Assembly (NCBI RefSeq): GCF_019924635.1
Contig: NZ_CP065037.1
Span: 3,038,001 to 3,102,000, forward strand
Direction: 5' to 3'
Source: Leifsonia sp. ZF2019
Lineage (GTDB): Bacteria; Actinomycetota; Actinomycetes; Actinomycetales; Microbacteriaceae
Length of the DNA stretch: 64,000 bases
The position numbers and the translations under genes were made by a program. The first letter of the stretch is position 1, and each line of letters begins with the position of its first letter. Under the pieces are notes generated by a model. The model was not told where the DNA came from and did not search any database. It saw only the letters and a program-made list of their open reading frames with translations. Positions 35,888 to 44,394 of the stretch are shown piece by piece.

Positions 35888-36994
35888 ATGGCCCGCGCAC
35901 GCTTCCACACGCTGTCCGTCGCCGAGGTGCGGCCGCTGACCGCCGCGAGCGTCGAGGTGACCTTCGCCGTCCCTCCTGAGCTGCGGGACGACTACGACTA
36001 CCTGCCCGGCCAGCATGTGGCCTTGCGGGCCGAGGTCGGCGGTCGGGAGCTGCGGCGCAGCTACTCGATCTGCCGCCCGCCGCTGCCGCCCTCGCTGGAC
36101 CGGGACGGCCGCATCAGCGTGGCGATCAAGCGCGATCTCGGCGGCGCGTTCTCGACCTGGGCGACGAGCGAGCTGCGGCCCGGCGACCGGGTCGACGTCA
36201 TGAGCCCGCAGGGTACCTTCACCGTCGACCTCGCCGCCCTCGACGGCCGGCACATCGCGGGGATCGCCGCCGGCTCCGGGATCACCCCGCTGATGGCGCT
36301 CGCGACGAGCGTGCTCAGGGCGAGCACGACCTCCCGCTTCACCCTCGTGTACACGAACAGGACCGCGATCGACGTGATGTTCCTGGAGGAGCTCGCCGAC
36401 CTCAAGGACCGCTTCCCCGCCCGGCTCGCCCTGCACCACGTGCTCTCGCGCGAGCAGCGCTCGGCCCCGCTGCTCTCCGGCCGCATCGACGAGGAGCGGT
36501 TGCGCCGGATGCTCGGTACGCTCCTGCCGCCCGACACCGTCGACGAGTGGTTCCTGTGTGGACCGTTCGAGCTGGTGCAGCTGTGCCGCGACGTGCTGGA
36601 GGACTCCGGCGTGCCGCGTCCCTCCGTGCACTTCGAGCTGTTCACCACCGGCGACCCGGCCGAGGTGCGCGGCGATGCGGGCCGCCCGGTCGTCGTGCAC
36701 GACGGCGAGCGCACGGCCGAGATCGAGTTCACGCTCGACGGGACCACCTCCACCGTCTCCACCCCGGTCGACGCCAACGAGTCGGTGCTCAACGCCGCCC
36801 TGCGCGTGCGCGCCGACGTGCCCTTCGCCTGCACGGGCGGAGTCTGCGGCACCTGCCGGGCCCGGCTGCTCGACGGCGAGGTGCGGATGACGGAGAACTA
36901 CGCGCTCGAGCCCGAAGAGCTGGAGCGCGGCTACGTGCTGACCTGCCAGTCCCATCCCCTGACCGACCGGATCGTCGTCGACTACGACGGGTGA
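35888..36994 (+). CDS. paaE: PaaE, epoxidase reductase
   Basis: Electron-transfer subunit, 368 residues, taking electrons from NADPH to the PaaAC diiron centre. The FAD domain has YLPGQHVALRAE and RRSYSICRPP, the NAD(P) domain has AGSGITPLMAL and EWFLCGPFELV, and a C-terminal plant-type ferredoxin holds CTGGVCGTCRARL with a last Cys in LTCQSHP. ATG 35888 has GAGGG five bases upstream; GTG 35876, overlapping the paaD stop, is an alternative. Confidence 0.95.
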   Translation: MARARFHTLSVAEVRPLTAASVEVTFAVPPELRDDYDYLPGQHVALRAEVGGRELRRSYSICRPPLPPSLDRDGRISVAIKRDLGGAFSTWATSELRPGDRVDVMSPQGTFTVDLAALDGRHIAGIAAGSGITPLMALATSVLRASTTSRFTLVYTNRTAIDVMFLEELADLKDRFPARLALHHVLSREQRSAPLLSGRIDEERLRRMLGTLLPPDTVDEWFLCGPFELVQLCRDVLEDSGVPRPSVHFELFTTGDPAEVRGDAGRPVVVHDGERTAEIEFTLDGTTSTVSTPVDANESVLNAALRVRADVPFACTGGVCGTCRARLLDGEVRMTENYALEPEELERGYVLTCQSHPLTDRIVVDYDG

Positions 36995-37002
36995 GGAGCG
37001 CC

Positions 37003-37773
37003 ATGATCGAGCTGGCCATCGACGACGGCATCGCCCGCGTGACGCTGAACGCGCCCGCCCGGCTGAACGCACTCGGGCCGCACGACCTCCGCGCCCTCGA
37101 CGCGGCGTACGCCTCGGCAGAGGAGGCGGGCGTGCGAGCGCTCGTGCTGCGCGGAACAGGACGGGCGTTCTGCGTGGGCCGCGACATCTCCGGGGTCGAT
37201 CCGGCCACCGACGACGTGACCGGTTACCTCGACGGCCTCGTCGCCCCGCTGCTGCGCCGCATGAGCGCCTTCCCCGCCCCGACCTTCGCCGCCGCACAGG
37301 GAGCCTGCCTGGGCGTGGGGCTCGGTCTCCTCGTCGCGACGGACGTCGTGCTCGTCGCGGACGATGCGAGAGTCGGCTCCCCGTTCGCCGCACTCGGCGC
37401 CGCCCTCGACTCCGGAGGCCACTGGCTGCTCGTCTCCCGCCTCGGACCGCACCGCGCCCTCGACCTCATCTACTCGGGTCGCCTGCTCTCCGGCACCGAG
37501 GCCGTGGCGGGCGGCCTGTTCAGTCGCGCCCTGCCCGCGGCCGAGCTCGACGACGCAGTGGAGGCTGCGGCGAGCGCGGCCGCGACCGGTGCGACCCAGG
37601 CGTTCCTCGCGAGCAAGCGCATCGTCGCGGGCCTGCGCGACGGCGACCTGGACCTCTGGTCCTCCGTCGCCGCCGAGAACGCCGCACAAGCGGCCCTGCG
37701 CGACACCGCCGACTACCGCGAAGGCTTCGCCGCCTTCCAGCAGAAGCGGCGGCCCCGCTTCACCGGGCGCTGA
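37003..37773 (+). CDS. paaG: PaaG-type 1,2-epoxyphenylacetyl-CoA isomerase
   Basis: Crotonase-fold isomerase, 256 residues, converting ring-1,2-epoxyphenylacetyl-CoA to oxepin-CoA. The oxyanion region is GRAFCVGRDISGVD near residue 60 and GACLGVGLGLLVATDVV. Asp in ALDSGGHWLLVSRLG replaces the second hydratase Glu, as in PaaG. GAGGAG precedes the ATG. It closes the paaABCDE operon; no thiolase or ligase gene follows. Confidence 0.88.
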   Translation: MIELAIDDGIARVTLNAPARLNALGPHDLRALDAAYASAEEAGVRALVLRGTGRAFCVGRDISGVDPATDDVTGYLDGLVAPLLRRMSAFPAPTFAAAQGACLGVGLGLLVATDVVLVADDARVGSPFAALGAALDSGGHWLLVSRLGPHRALDLIYSGRLLSGTEAVAGGLFSRALPAAELDDAVEAAASAAATGATQAFLASKRIVAGLRDGDLDLWSSVAAENAAQAALRDTADYREGFAAFQQKRRPRFTGR

Positions 37774-37843
37774 GCGCCAGCCCCGGTTACGTCGTGTGAC
37801 GTGCCGGGTGCGCCGCGGCACGGCATCCCGCATCCTGGATCGC

Positions 37844-39229
37844 ATGACCCGTCAGATCCGTTTCAACGCCTTCGATATGAACTGCGTCGCCCATCAGGCC
37901 TCGGGGATGTGGCGCCATCCCGACGACCAGGCGTGGCGGTACAAGGACCTCACCTACTGGACCGAGCTCGCGAAGCTGCTGGAGCGCGGGAAGTTCGACG
38001 GGATCTTCATCGCCGACGTGCTCGGCACGTACGACGTGTACGGCGGCGACAACGAGGCCGCGATCCGGCACGGCGCGCAGGTCCCGGTCAACGACCCGAT
38101 CCTCCTGGTCTCGGCGATGGCGCTGGTGACGGAGAACCTGGGCTTCGGCATCACCGCGGGCACCGCCTACGAGCACCCGTACCCGTTCGCCCGCCGCATG
38201 TCGACGCTCGATCACCTGACCAACGGGCGTGTCGGGTGGAACGTCGTCACCGGCTACCTGCCCTCGGCCGCGCGCAACATGGGGCACGACGACCAGCGGG
38301 AGCACGACGACCGCTACGACCACGCCGACGAGTACCTGGAGGTGCTCTACAAGCTGTGGGAGGGGTCGTGGGAGGACGACGCCGTCGTGCGCGACCGCGA
38401 GTCCGGCGTGTTCACCGACCCGGCGAAGGTGCACGAGATCGGCCACAGCGGCACGCACTTCACCGTGCCGGGCATCCATCTCTCCGAGCCGAGCCCGCAG
38501 CGCACGCCGGTGATCTACCAGGCCGGCGCGTCGAAGCGCGGCATCGGGTTCGCGGCCGAGAACGCGGAGGCCATCTTCGTCGCCGCCTCCACCAAGGACG
38601 GGCTGAAGGCGACCGTCGCGAAGCTCCGCGACGCCCTCGAGGCCGCCGGACGCGACCGCTACTCCGCCCGCATCTACACGCTGCTGACGATCATCACGGA
38701 CGAGACGCCCGAGAAGGCGCAGGCGAAGTTCGAGGACTTCCTGCAGTACACCTCCGACGAGGGCGCGCTCGTGTTCATGTCGGGGTGGATGGGCGTCGAC
38801 CTGTCGCAGTACGACCTCGACGAGCCGATCGGCAACGTGCAGAGCAACGCCATCCAGTCGGCCGTCGCCAACTTCCAGCGCCCGAACGAGGACGGCGGCG
38901 AGTGGACCGTGCGCGACATCGGCCGCAACGGGGCCATCGGCGGCCTCGGACCGTACATCGTCGGCTCGGGGGCGGAGATCGCCGACCAGCTGCAGGAGTG
39001 GGTGGAGGAGACCGACGTCGACGGCTTCAACCTCGCCTACGCGATCACCCCCGGCACGTTCGAGGACATCGTCGAGTTCGTCATCCCGGAGCTGCAGAAG
39101 CGCGGCGCCTACCCGACCGACTATGTGCCGGGCACGCTGCGCAACAAGCTGCACGGCGCGGGCGACCGGGTGGCGGAGACGCACCGGGCCGCCCGGTACC
39201 GGGTGAAGGCGGCAGCCCCGCAGGCCTGA
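37844..39229 (+). CDS. NtaA/SnaA/DszA-family flavin-dependent monooxygenase
   Basis: A 461-residue FMNH2-dependent monooxygenase of the bacterial luciferase-like superfamily, as in nitrilotriacetate, EDTA or organosulfur breakdown. FNAFDMNCVAHQASGMW at the start, FDGIFIADVLGTYDVYGG near residue 50, ERVGWNVVTGYL-like GRVGWNVVTGYLPSAARNMG and PVIYQAGASKRGIGFAAENA are typical. A flavin reductase partner (NtaB-like) is not in the window. It precedes a GntR regulator and an MFS transporter, suggesting an inducible uptake-and-cleavage unit. The substrate cannot be read from sequence. Confidence 0.87.
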   Translation: MTRQIRFNAFDMNCVAHQASGMWRHPDDQAWRYKDLTYWTELAKLLERGKFDGIFIADVLGTYDVYGGDNEAAIRHGAQVPVNDPILLVSAMALVTENLGFGITAGTAYEHPYPFARRMSTLDHLTNGRVGWNVVTGYLPSAARNMGHDDQREHDDRYDHADEYLEVLYKLWEGSWEDDAVVRDRESGVFTDPAKVHEIGHSGTHFTVPGIHLSEPSPQRTPVIYQAGASKRGIGFAAENAEAIFVAASTKDGLKATVAKLRDALEAAGRDRYSARIYTLLTIITDETPEKAQAKFEDFLQYTSDEGALVFMSGWMGVDLSQYDLDEPIGNVQSNAIQSAVANFQRPNEDGGEWTVRDIGRNGAIGGLGPYIVGSGAEIADQLQEWVEETDVDGFNLAYAITPGTFEDIVEFVIPELQKRGAYPTDYVPGTLRNKLHGAGDRVAETHRAARYRVKAAAPQA

Positions 39230-39244
39230 TCCGCGACCATCACC

Positions 39245-39279
39245 ACCTTGCACGCAACCTTGCATGCAAGGCGTAGACT
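39245..39279 (+). promoter_or_regulatory. GntR operator repeats and -10 of the GntR gene
   Basis: A 12-base direct repeat, ACCTTGCACGCA (39245-39256) then ACCTTGCATGCA (39257-39268), includes the perfect palindrome CCTTGCATGCAAGG (39258-39271). TAGACT (39274-39279) follows, six bases before the ATG. This is a likely autoregulatory site on a leaderless promoter. Confidence 0.65.
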
Positions 39280-39285
39280 GGACGC

Positions 39286-39906
39286 ATGATCCCGGCCGCC
39301 GAGCACGCCTACGCCCACACCAAGCACCTCATCCTGTCGGGCGAGGCCCCGGGCGGGACGCTGCTCAGCGAGGCGCAGCTCGGCGCCGAGATCGGCGTCA
39401 GCCGCACGCCCGTGCACGAGGCGTTCCTGCGATTGGCGGCGGAGGGGCTGCTCACGCTCGAGCCGCGGCGCGGGGCGGTCGTGGTGCCGATGTCGCCGCG
39501 GGAGGCGCAGAACGTGCTCGATCTGCGGGAGGCGATCGAGGCCACCGCCGCCGCGCGGGTGCGCGAGGGAGGCGGGGCCGACGACGCCCTGCGCACCGCC
39601 CTCGAGGAGGCCCTGGCTGAGCAGCGCGCGGCCATCGCCGCCGGCGACGTCGAGCGCTTCGTCGAGGCGGACCAGTGGTTCCACGCGGCCGTCGTGGACG
39701 CGTCGGGGAACGATCTCGCCGGCCACTTCTACGGGCTCCTGCGCGACCGCCAGCAGCGCATCCGGCACCAGTTGTTCCGCGTGCGGCCGGAGACTCTGGG
39801 CGATTCGCTCGCCGACCACGAGGCCCTGCTCGACGCCCTGCGCAGCGGCGGCGACTACACCGGTCTGCTGCGCACGCACATCGCACGCAACCAGGGCGCG
39901 CTGTGA
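39286..39906 (+). CDS. GntR family regulator (FCD domain)
   Basis: A 206-residue regulator. The winged helix is at residues 5-70 (LLSEAQLGAEIGVSRTPVHEA, EGLLTLEPRRGAVV). The FadR-type FCD ligand domain (about 80-205) has metal-binding His and Asp candidates in EADQWFHAAVVDASGN and LADHEALLDAL. It is preceded by a palindromic repeat overlapping its own promoter, and its stop overlaps the ATG of the MFS gene, so it probably controls this transporter and itself, and perhaps the monooxygenase. Confidence 0.88.
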   Translation: MIPAAEHAYAHTKHLILSGEAPGGTLLSEAQLGAEIGVSRTPVHEAFLRLAAEGLLTLEPRRGAVVVPMSPREAQNVLDLREAIEATAAARVREGGGADDALRTALEEALAEQRAAIAAGDVERFVEADQWFHAAVVDASGNDLAGHFYGLLRDRQQRIRHQLFRVRPETLGDSLADHEALLDALRSGGDYTGLLRTHIARNQGAL

Positions 39907-41141
39907 TGCGCGAGACCCGTGACGTCCGCGCGGCCCGGCCCTCTCGCGCGCCGTGGCGGCTGGTGTTCGCCGTCATGTTCGTCTGCTCCTGGTGCGGCAA
40001 CCAGTTCAGTCCGCTCCTGCTCATGTACAAGGACGTCCAGCACTATTCGGAGCTGACCGTCAACATGTTCCTCGGCGTCTATGTGCTGGGCCTGGCGCCG
40101 GCGCTGCTGATCGCCGGAGCGCTCTCGGACCGGCACGGCCGGCGCCCGCTGATGTTCGCGGGAGTGCTCTCGGCGATGCTCGCGAGCGGAGCGCTGGCCC
40201 TGGGCGAGCTGGGACCGGTGCCGATCTACGTCGGACGGCTGCTCTCCGGCATCACGGTCGGCATCGCGATGGCGGTGGGCACCAGCTGGATGAAGGAGGT
40301 CTCCTCGCCGCGCTTCGAGCCGGGCGTCGACCGCGCGGCCGGAGCACGTCGCGCCTCCCTCGCGTTCACGCTGGGCTCCGCCGCCGGTGCGCTCGTCGCG
40401 GGCGGGATCGCGCAGTTCACCGTGTTCGGCGAGGAGCTGCCGTTCGTCGTCCACATCGCACTGACGCTGCCGCTCGCGTGGGCGGTGCTGCGCATCCCCG
40501 AGACGGCGACCAGCGGAGGCGAGCGCGGTCCCCTGCTGGCCCAGCTGCGCATCCCGGCTGCGGGCCACAAGCGGTTCCGCCGGGTGGTGCTGGTCGCGGC
40601 GCCCTGGATCTTCGCCGCGGCGGCACTGGCCTACGGCTACCTTCCCGTGCTGCTCGGCGATCGGACCGGGGAGTGGGGGCTGGGCTACGCGACCGTCCTC
40701 ACCGTCGTCGCGCTGGGTGTCGCCTCGCTGGTGCAGCCGATCGCCAAGCGGCTCCACTCCGTCTCGAGCGCGCGCGGGCTGGTGGCGGCGCTGATCACGA
40801 TCGGCGCCGGGCTCGTCGTCCTCACCGGGGCGGTCGTGACGCGGTCGCTGCTTCTCGGCCTCCTCGCGGCGGTCGTCCTGGGCGCCGGGATGGGCATCGC
40901 CCTCGTCTCCGGGCTGCTGGAGGTGCAGAGCATCGCGACGCCGCGCGACCTCGCCGGGCTGACCGGGATGTTCTACGCCGTGGCCTATGCAGGCTTCCTC
41001 GTGCCGACCATCATGGCCGCGCTCACGCCGCCTCTGTCGACGATCGGTCTGTTCCTCGCGCTGATCGCGCTGGCCGCACTGTCGTCGCTGGCCCTGCTCG
41101 CCTCGTATTCCAAGCACCTGCCGCGCACCGCGGAGGCGTGA
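39906..41141 (+). CDS. MFS transporter
   Basis: A 411-residue twelve-helix permease. The loop 2-3 signature is ALSDRHGRRPLMFAG near residue 75, and RLLSGITVGIAMAVGTSWMK is near residue 105. The first helix contains SWCGNQFSPLLLMYK. It is translationally coupled to the GntR gene (TGATG). In context it probably imports the monooxygenase substrate or exports a related toxic compound. Confidence 0.86.
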   Translation: MRETRDVRAARPSRAPWRLVFAVMFVCSWCGNQFSPLLLMYKDVQHYSELTVNMFLGVYVLGLAPALLIAGALSDRHGRRPLMFAGVLSAMLASGALALGELGPVPIYVGRLLSGITVGIAMAVGTSWMKEVSSPRFEPGVDRAAGARRASLAFTLGSAAGALVAGGIAQFTVFGEELPFVVHIALTLPLAWAVLRIPETATSGGERGPLLAQLRIPAAGHKRFRRVVLVAAPWIFAAAALAYGYLPVLLGDRTGEWGLGYATVLTVVALGVASLVQPIAKRLHSVSSARGLVAALITIGAGLVVLTGAVVTRSLLLGLLAAVVLGAGMGIALVSGLLEVQSIATPRDLAGLTGMFYAVAYAGFLVPTIMAALTPPLSTIGLFLALIALAALSSLALLASYSKHLPRTAEA

Positions 41142-41159
41142 GGCCCTGCGCGACGTGAC

Positions 41160-41345
41160 GACTCCGGAGATCTCGTCGCCGATGGCGGACGTCGCCGTTC
41201 CTCCGGAACTCTGGACGGCGCGTCGGCGGAGAGATCCGTTCGCACGGAGATCGTGACCGACACGCGGAGCGCGGCGCCGTTCGAACGGAGTTCGCGGCCG
41301 ACTCGTCGCGAGAGCCCGTTCCCACTGAGGTCGCGGTGGCCTCAG
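41160..41345. repeat. intergenic 41-bp-period repeat array, locus B
   Basis: Five imperfect copies: the TCCGGA-like core begins at 41163, 41202, 41243, 41284 and 41323 (steps 39, 41, 41, 39), and a CCGTTC hexamer recurs at 41195, 41236, 41277 and 41316. It fills the gap between the convergent MFS and phosphotransferase genes. The period is not a multiple of three and no frame is conserved, so it is not coding. Confidence 0.7.
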
Positions 41346-41376
41346 CCTGTCCGGCCCACGTCCACCGCGGCCACCG

Positions 41377-42711
41377 TCAGACCCGTGTCGACAGCAGCCG
41401 CTCCACCGCGCCCAGCGGGATGGGGATCCACGCCGGACGGTGCCGCGCCTCGTACACGATCTCGTACACCGCCTTGTCGAGCTCGAACGCGTCGAGCAGC
41501 GCGTGGTGCTCATCCAGCTCGGCGCCGGCCACGGACGCGTAGCCCTCGAGGTACGCCTCCCGTGCCCGGGCGGACCAGGCGGCCGCGTCGATCGGCGGCT
41601 GCCGCTGCGCGAGCGACCCGGCGACGTAGTCGAACGAGCGGAGCATCCCCGCGACGTCGCGCATCGTGGAGTCCGGGAGGCTGCGCTCGGCGAGCGGGCG
41701 CAATGGCTCTCCCTCGAAGTCGATGAACTGCCAGCCGCGGTCGGGCGCGTGGAGCACCTGCCCGAGGTGCAGGTCTCCGTGGATGCGCTGCAGCACGGGC
41801 GCCGGAGCGGCCGCCGCGGCCTCGTAGACAGCGGCGATCCCCGGGCGCAGCCGCTCGACATCGGGCACCTCGGTCGTGGTCACGGTGAGGCGGCGGAACA
41901 TCGCGTCGAGCGCGCGGGCGACATCCTCCCGATCCGCGGGCCGGGTCGGCAGGGCCAGCGCCAGCTGACGGTGCAGCTCGGCGGTGCCCCGCCCGAGGTC
42001 GAATGCCCGGTCGGCGAAGTCCTCACCGCGCTCGGCGGCCGAGACGGCGAGCTCCCAGCCGTCCTCCGCGCCCGGCACGAAGTCCTGGATGAGCGCCAGC
42101 TCGCCGGCGGCACGGCCTCCCGTCGCCGCAGGCCACTCGCCGGTCAGCCAGCCGATCAGAGCGGGCGTCCGACGCGATCCCTCGGCGGTCAGCGCCGCCA
42201 GGGTCGAGACGTCGGGGTTCTCGCCGTCCTGCACGACGCGGAACACCTTGACCAGCGCGAGCCGGTCGCCGGCGAGCTCGGCCACGATCGACGTGTTCGA
42301 CTGCTCACCCGTGAGACGGCGCGACGAGACGACCTCGATCGGGCCGGCGAGCGTGTGCCCCTGTGCGTGCGCGTCGCGTCCCTCGGAGCGGTCCGCGCCG
42401 GTCATCAGCGCGATGAGGGAGGCGACGTAGGCCTCCTCGGTCGGGCCGTCGTAGAGGAAGCGTCCGCCGGCCTCGCCGATGAGGGCCGTCGCGTCGCCGC
42501 CCCGATCCGGCCGTGCCACGACCGGCACCTGGTACACCCGTGGGGTGCGGGGGGCGTCGTCGCAGAAGAAGTGGGTGACGATGCGGAGGTCGGGATCGGC
42601 GGGCTCGATCTCGAAGGAGGCGAGGAGTCGCAGTCTCGGCTCGACGCTCTTGGTCGAATACCACCGTTGGCGCCGCATCCATGACCCGACGAGCTCCGTG
42701 AGTTCGGTCAT
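41377..42711 (-). CDS. maltokinase-like phosphotransferase
   Basis: A 444-residue kinase-fold enzyme resembling the actinobacterial maltose kinase/Pep2 group, which makes maltose-1-phosphate for GlgE glucan synthesis. The N-terminal cap has WMRRQRWYSTK at residue 11; the catalytic motifs are RIHGDLHLGQVL near residue 300 and QFIDFEGEPLRPL. The start at ATG 42711 gives the typical MTELTELVGSWMRRQRW opening. No treS, glgE or glgB is adjacent, so its pathway partners must lie elsewhere. Confidence 0.8.
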   Translation of the reverse strand: MTELTELVGSWMRRQRWYSTKSVEPRLRLLASFEIEPADPDLRIVTHFFCDDAPRTPRVYQVPVVARPDRGGDATALIGEAGGRFLYDGPTEEAYVASLIALMTGADRSEGRDAHAQGHTLAGPIEVVSSRRLTGEQSNTSIVAELAGDRLALVKVFRVVQDGENPDVSTLAALTAEGSRRTPALIGWLTGEWPAATGGRAAGELALIQDFVPGAEDGWELAVSAAERGEDFADRAFDLGRGTAELHRQLALALPTRPADREDVARALDAMFRRLTVTTTEVPDVERLRPGIAAVYEAAAAAPAPVLQRIHGDLHLGQVLHAPDRGWQFIDFEGEPLRPLAERSLPDSTMRDVAGMLRSFDYVAGSLAQRQPPIDAAAWSARAREAYLEGYASVAGAELDEHHALLDAFELDKAVYEIVYEARHRPAWIPIPLGAVERLLSTRV

Positions 42712-42790
42712 GCCAGCACGGTACGCCCAGATCGGAGACAGCGCGGAGAACAACCGGCGAACGTGCAGGATCGCGGGAGGAGGCCGCCGC

Positions 42791-44218
42791 TCAGCGCGTC
42801 CCGATCGTGACACCGCGTGCCGCGAAGAACGGCATCGGGTCGATCTGCAGACCGTTGACGCGCACCTCCAGGTGCAGGTGGCAGCCGGTGGACGCACCGG
42901 TCGAGCCGACCTGCGCAATCGCCTGTCCGGCCGCGACCCGCTGCCCGACCGCCACGCCGATTCCGCCGTCGCGGATGTGCCCGTATGCGGTCTGCACGCC
43001 GCCGCCGTGGTCGATCAGGATGAAGTTGCCGTAGGACCCGTTGGGCCCGGCGTCGACCACGGTGCCCGCCGCGGCCGCCACGATCGTGGTCCCGCAGGCC
43101 GCACCGATGTCGTCGCCCGGGTGGAAGAGCGCGGTGCCCGCGGGGCGGGAGGGCCGCGGCCCGAAGCCGTCGGTCAGCGGCCCGTGCACCGGGAGGGTCC
43201 AGCCGTCCGGGATGAGCGAGGGATCGACGGTGAGGGTGCTCCAGCCCGCGTCGGCGGACAGCACGGTCGGCACCTCGGCCAGCGCGGCGACGGCCAGGTC
43301 GACCCGGGTCTGCGCGTCGGCCACGGTCTGCTCGCTCGCCGCGACGTCGATGGCGGACACCGTCCGCGCGGCGGCGGCGGCCTTCTTCTTCGCGACCGCC
43401 GCTGCCCGCGCGTCGGCGCTCGCGGCGCGGAGTGTCCGCTCGCCGTCCGCTGAGAGGGTCCTCAGGCGGTCGACGGCCCCGAGCCGCCCCAGGAGGTCGC
43501 CCCTGCCGCTGAGGACGGTGGCGAGCGGGTCTGCGGTGGGCCCGTGCGAGACGGCCGAGCGCACGAGCGCCGCCGCTGACGCGGCAGACCTCTGCGCCCG
43601 CTTCGCCGCCGCATCCGCCTGCGCCTGCAGCGCGTCGGCGACGGTCTGCGCCTGCTCCCGCTCGCGCTGTGCGTCCCGCGCCTGCTCGGAGGCGGTGGCC
43701 AGGGCATCCTGCGCCGTGGCGAGGTCGCTCGCCAGCTGCGAGGCACGCGCGACGTCGGCCTCGTCGAGCGCCGGCCCCGGGCCGAGGTCGGGGATCGTGA
43801 GCGGGATGTCGTCGGTGGGTGCGGGAGCAGGGGTCGAGGTGGGGGACGGGGTCGGGGTGGGTGTGGGGGTCGGCGTCCCCGTCGGCGTCGGAGTGCCCGT
43901 GGGATCCGGAGTCGAGGTGGGCGTCGGCGTCCCGGTCGGATCGGGGCTCCCGGTCGGATCGGGGGTCCCGGTCGGATTGGGGGTCCCGGTCGGGGTCGGC
44001 GTCTCGGTCGCGGACGCGGTCGGCGAGGGTGCCGGCATCGCGCATCCCGTCGCCGGACACTCCTGGGCCGCGGCGGCCTGCGCCGGCACCGCGAACGTCC
44101 CGAAAGCCACGAGAGCCAGCGCCGCGGCCACCACCATCCCGGTCGCGGGCCGCGCTCCGCCCGCGCGGCGCGGTCCCCCGCGTCGTGACCCCACCCGACG
44201 TCGCTGCGCGCTCTTCAT
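42791..44218 (-). CDS. M23 family peptidoglycan endopeptidase with TP-repeat linker
   Basis: A secreted 475-residue protein. It has a signal sequence ([20 protein letters not shown]), then a Pro/Thr/Gly region of about 80 residues made of six-residue units ([24 protein letters not shown]), a long Ala-rich coiled-coil segment (about 150-330) and a C-terminal LytM domain. Zinc ligands are in [13 protein letters not shown], and [10 protein letters not shown] is the HxH motif. The coiled coil suggests an EnvC/RipA-like hydrolase or regulator in cell division. The ATG at 44218 is used; an upstream extension to 44272 is basic and unlikely. Confidence 0.87.
   Translation of the reverse strand: MKSAQRRRVGSRRGGPRRAGGARPATGMVVAAALALVAFGTFAVPAQAAAAQECPATGCAMPAPSPTASATETPTPTGTPNPTGTPDPTGSPDPTGTPTPTSTPDPTGTPTPTGTPTPTPTPTPSPTSTPAPAPTDDIPLTIPDLGPGPALDEADVARASQLASDLATAQDALATASEQARDAQREREQAQTVADALQAQADAAAKRAQRSAASAAALVRSAVSHGPTADPLATVLSGRGDLLGRLGAVDRLRTLSADGERTLRAASADARAAAVAKKKAAAAARTVSAIDVAASEQTVADAQTRVDLAVAALAEVPTVLSADAGWSTLTVDPSLIPDGWTLPVHGPLTDGFGPRPSRPAGTALFHPGDDIGAACGTTIVAAAAGTVVDAGPNGSYGNFILIDHGGGVQTAYGHIRDGGIGVAVGQRVAAGQAIAQVGSTGASTGCHLHLEVRVNGLQIDPMPFFAARGVTIGTR
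43880..44015. repeat. 18-bp coding minisatellite in the M23 gene
   Basis: Degenerate tandem units of about 18 bases (GTCCCGGTCGGATCGGGG-like on the plus strand) encode the six-residue GTPDPT repeats. Near identity of adjacent units suggests recent slippage and length variation among strains. Confidence 0.65.
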
Positions 44219-44298
44219 GATCACGCGGGCGCACGCCGATCGCGTCGCGCGCCCGTGCTCCGATGCTCTCACCGCGACAGCCCGCGGACAAGCACCGA

Positions 44299-44328
44299 CC
44301 GCGATGTCGGATTCGGCTCACAGCGTCC
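44299..44328. repeat. 30-bp direct repeat, copy 1 (before MFS gene)
   Basis: CCGCGATGTCGGATTCGGCT and the next ten bases recur at 45671-45700 with 28 of 30 identities and the same orientation. The two copies flank the MFS gene. This copy is 66 bases before its ATG. Confidence 0.8.
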
Positions 44329-44394
44329 CGGCGCGCACGACCACCAGGGGCTCCTCCCCCCGGATAGCCTGATCGGACGACGCGAAGGAGGATC

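Noticed and set aside
41160-41345. CRISPR array
   Set aside because: The repeated units are imperfect over their whole length, there are no conserved repeats separated by unique spacers, and no cas genes are nearby.
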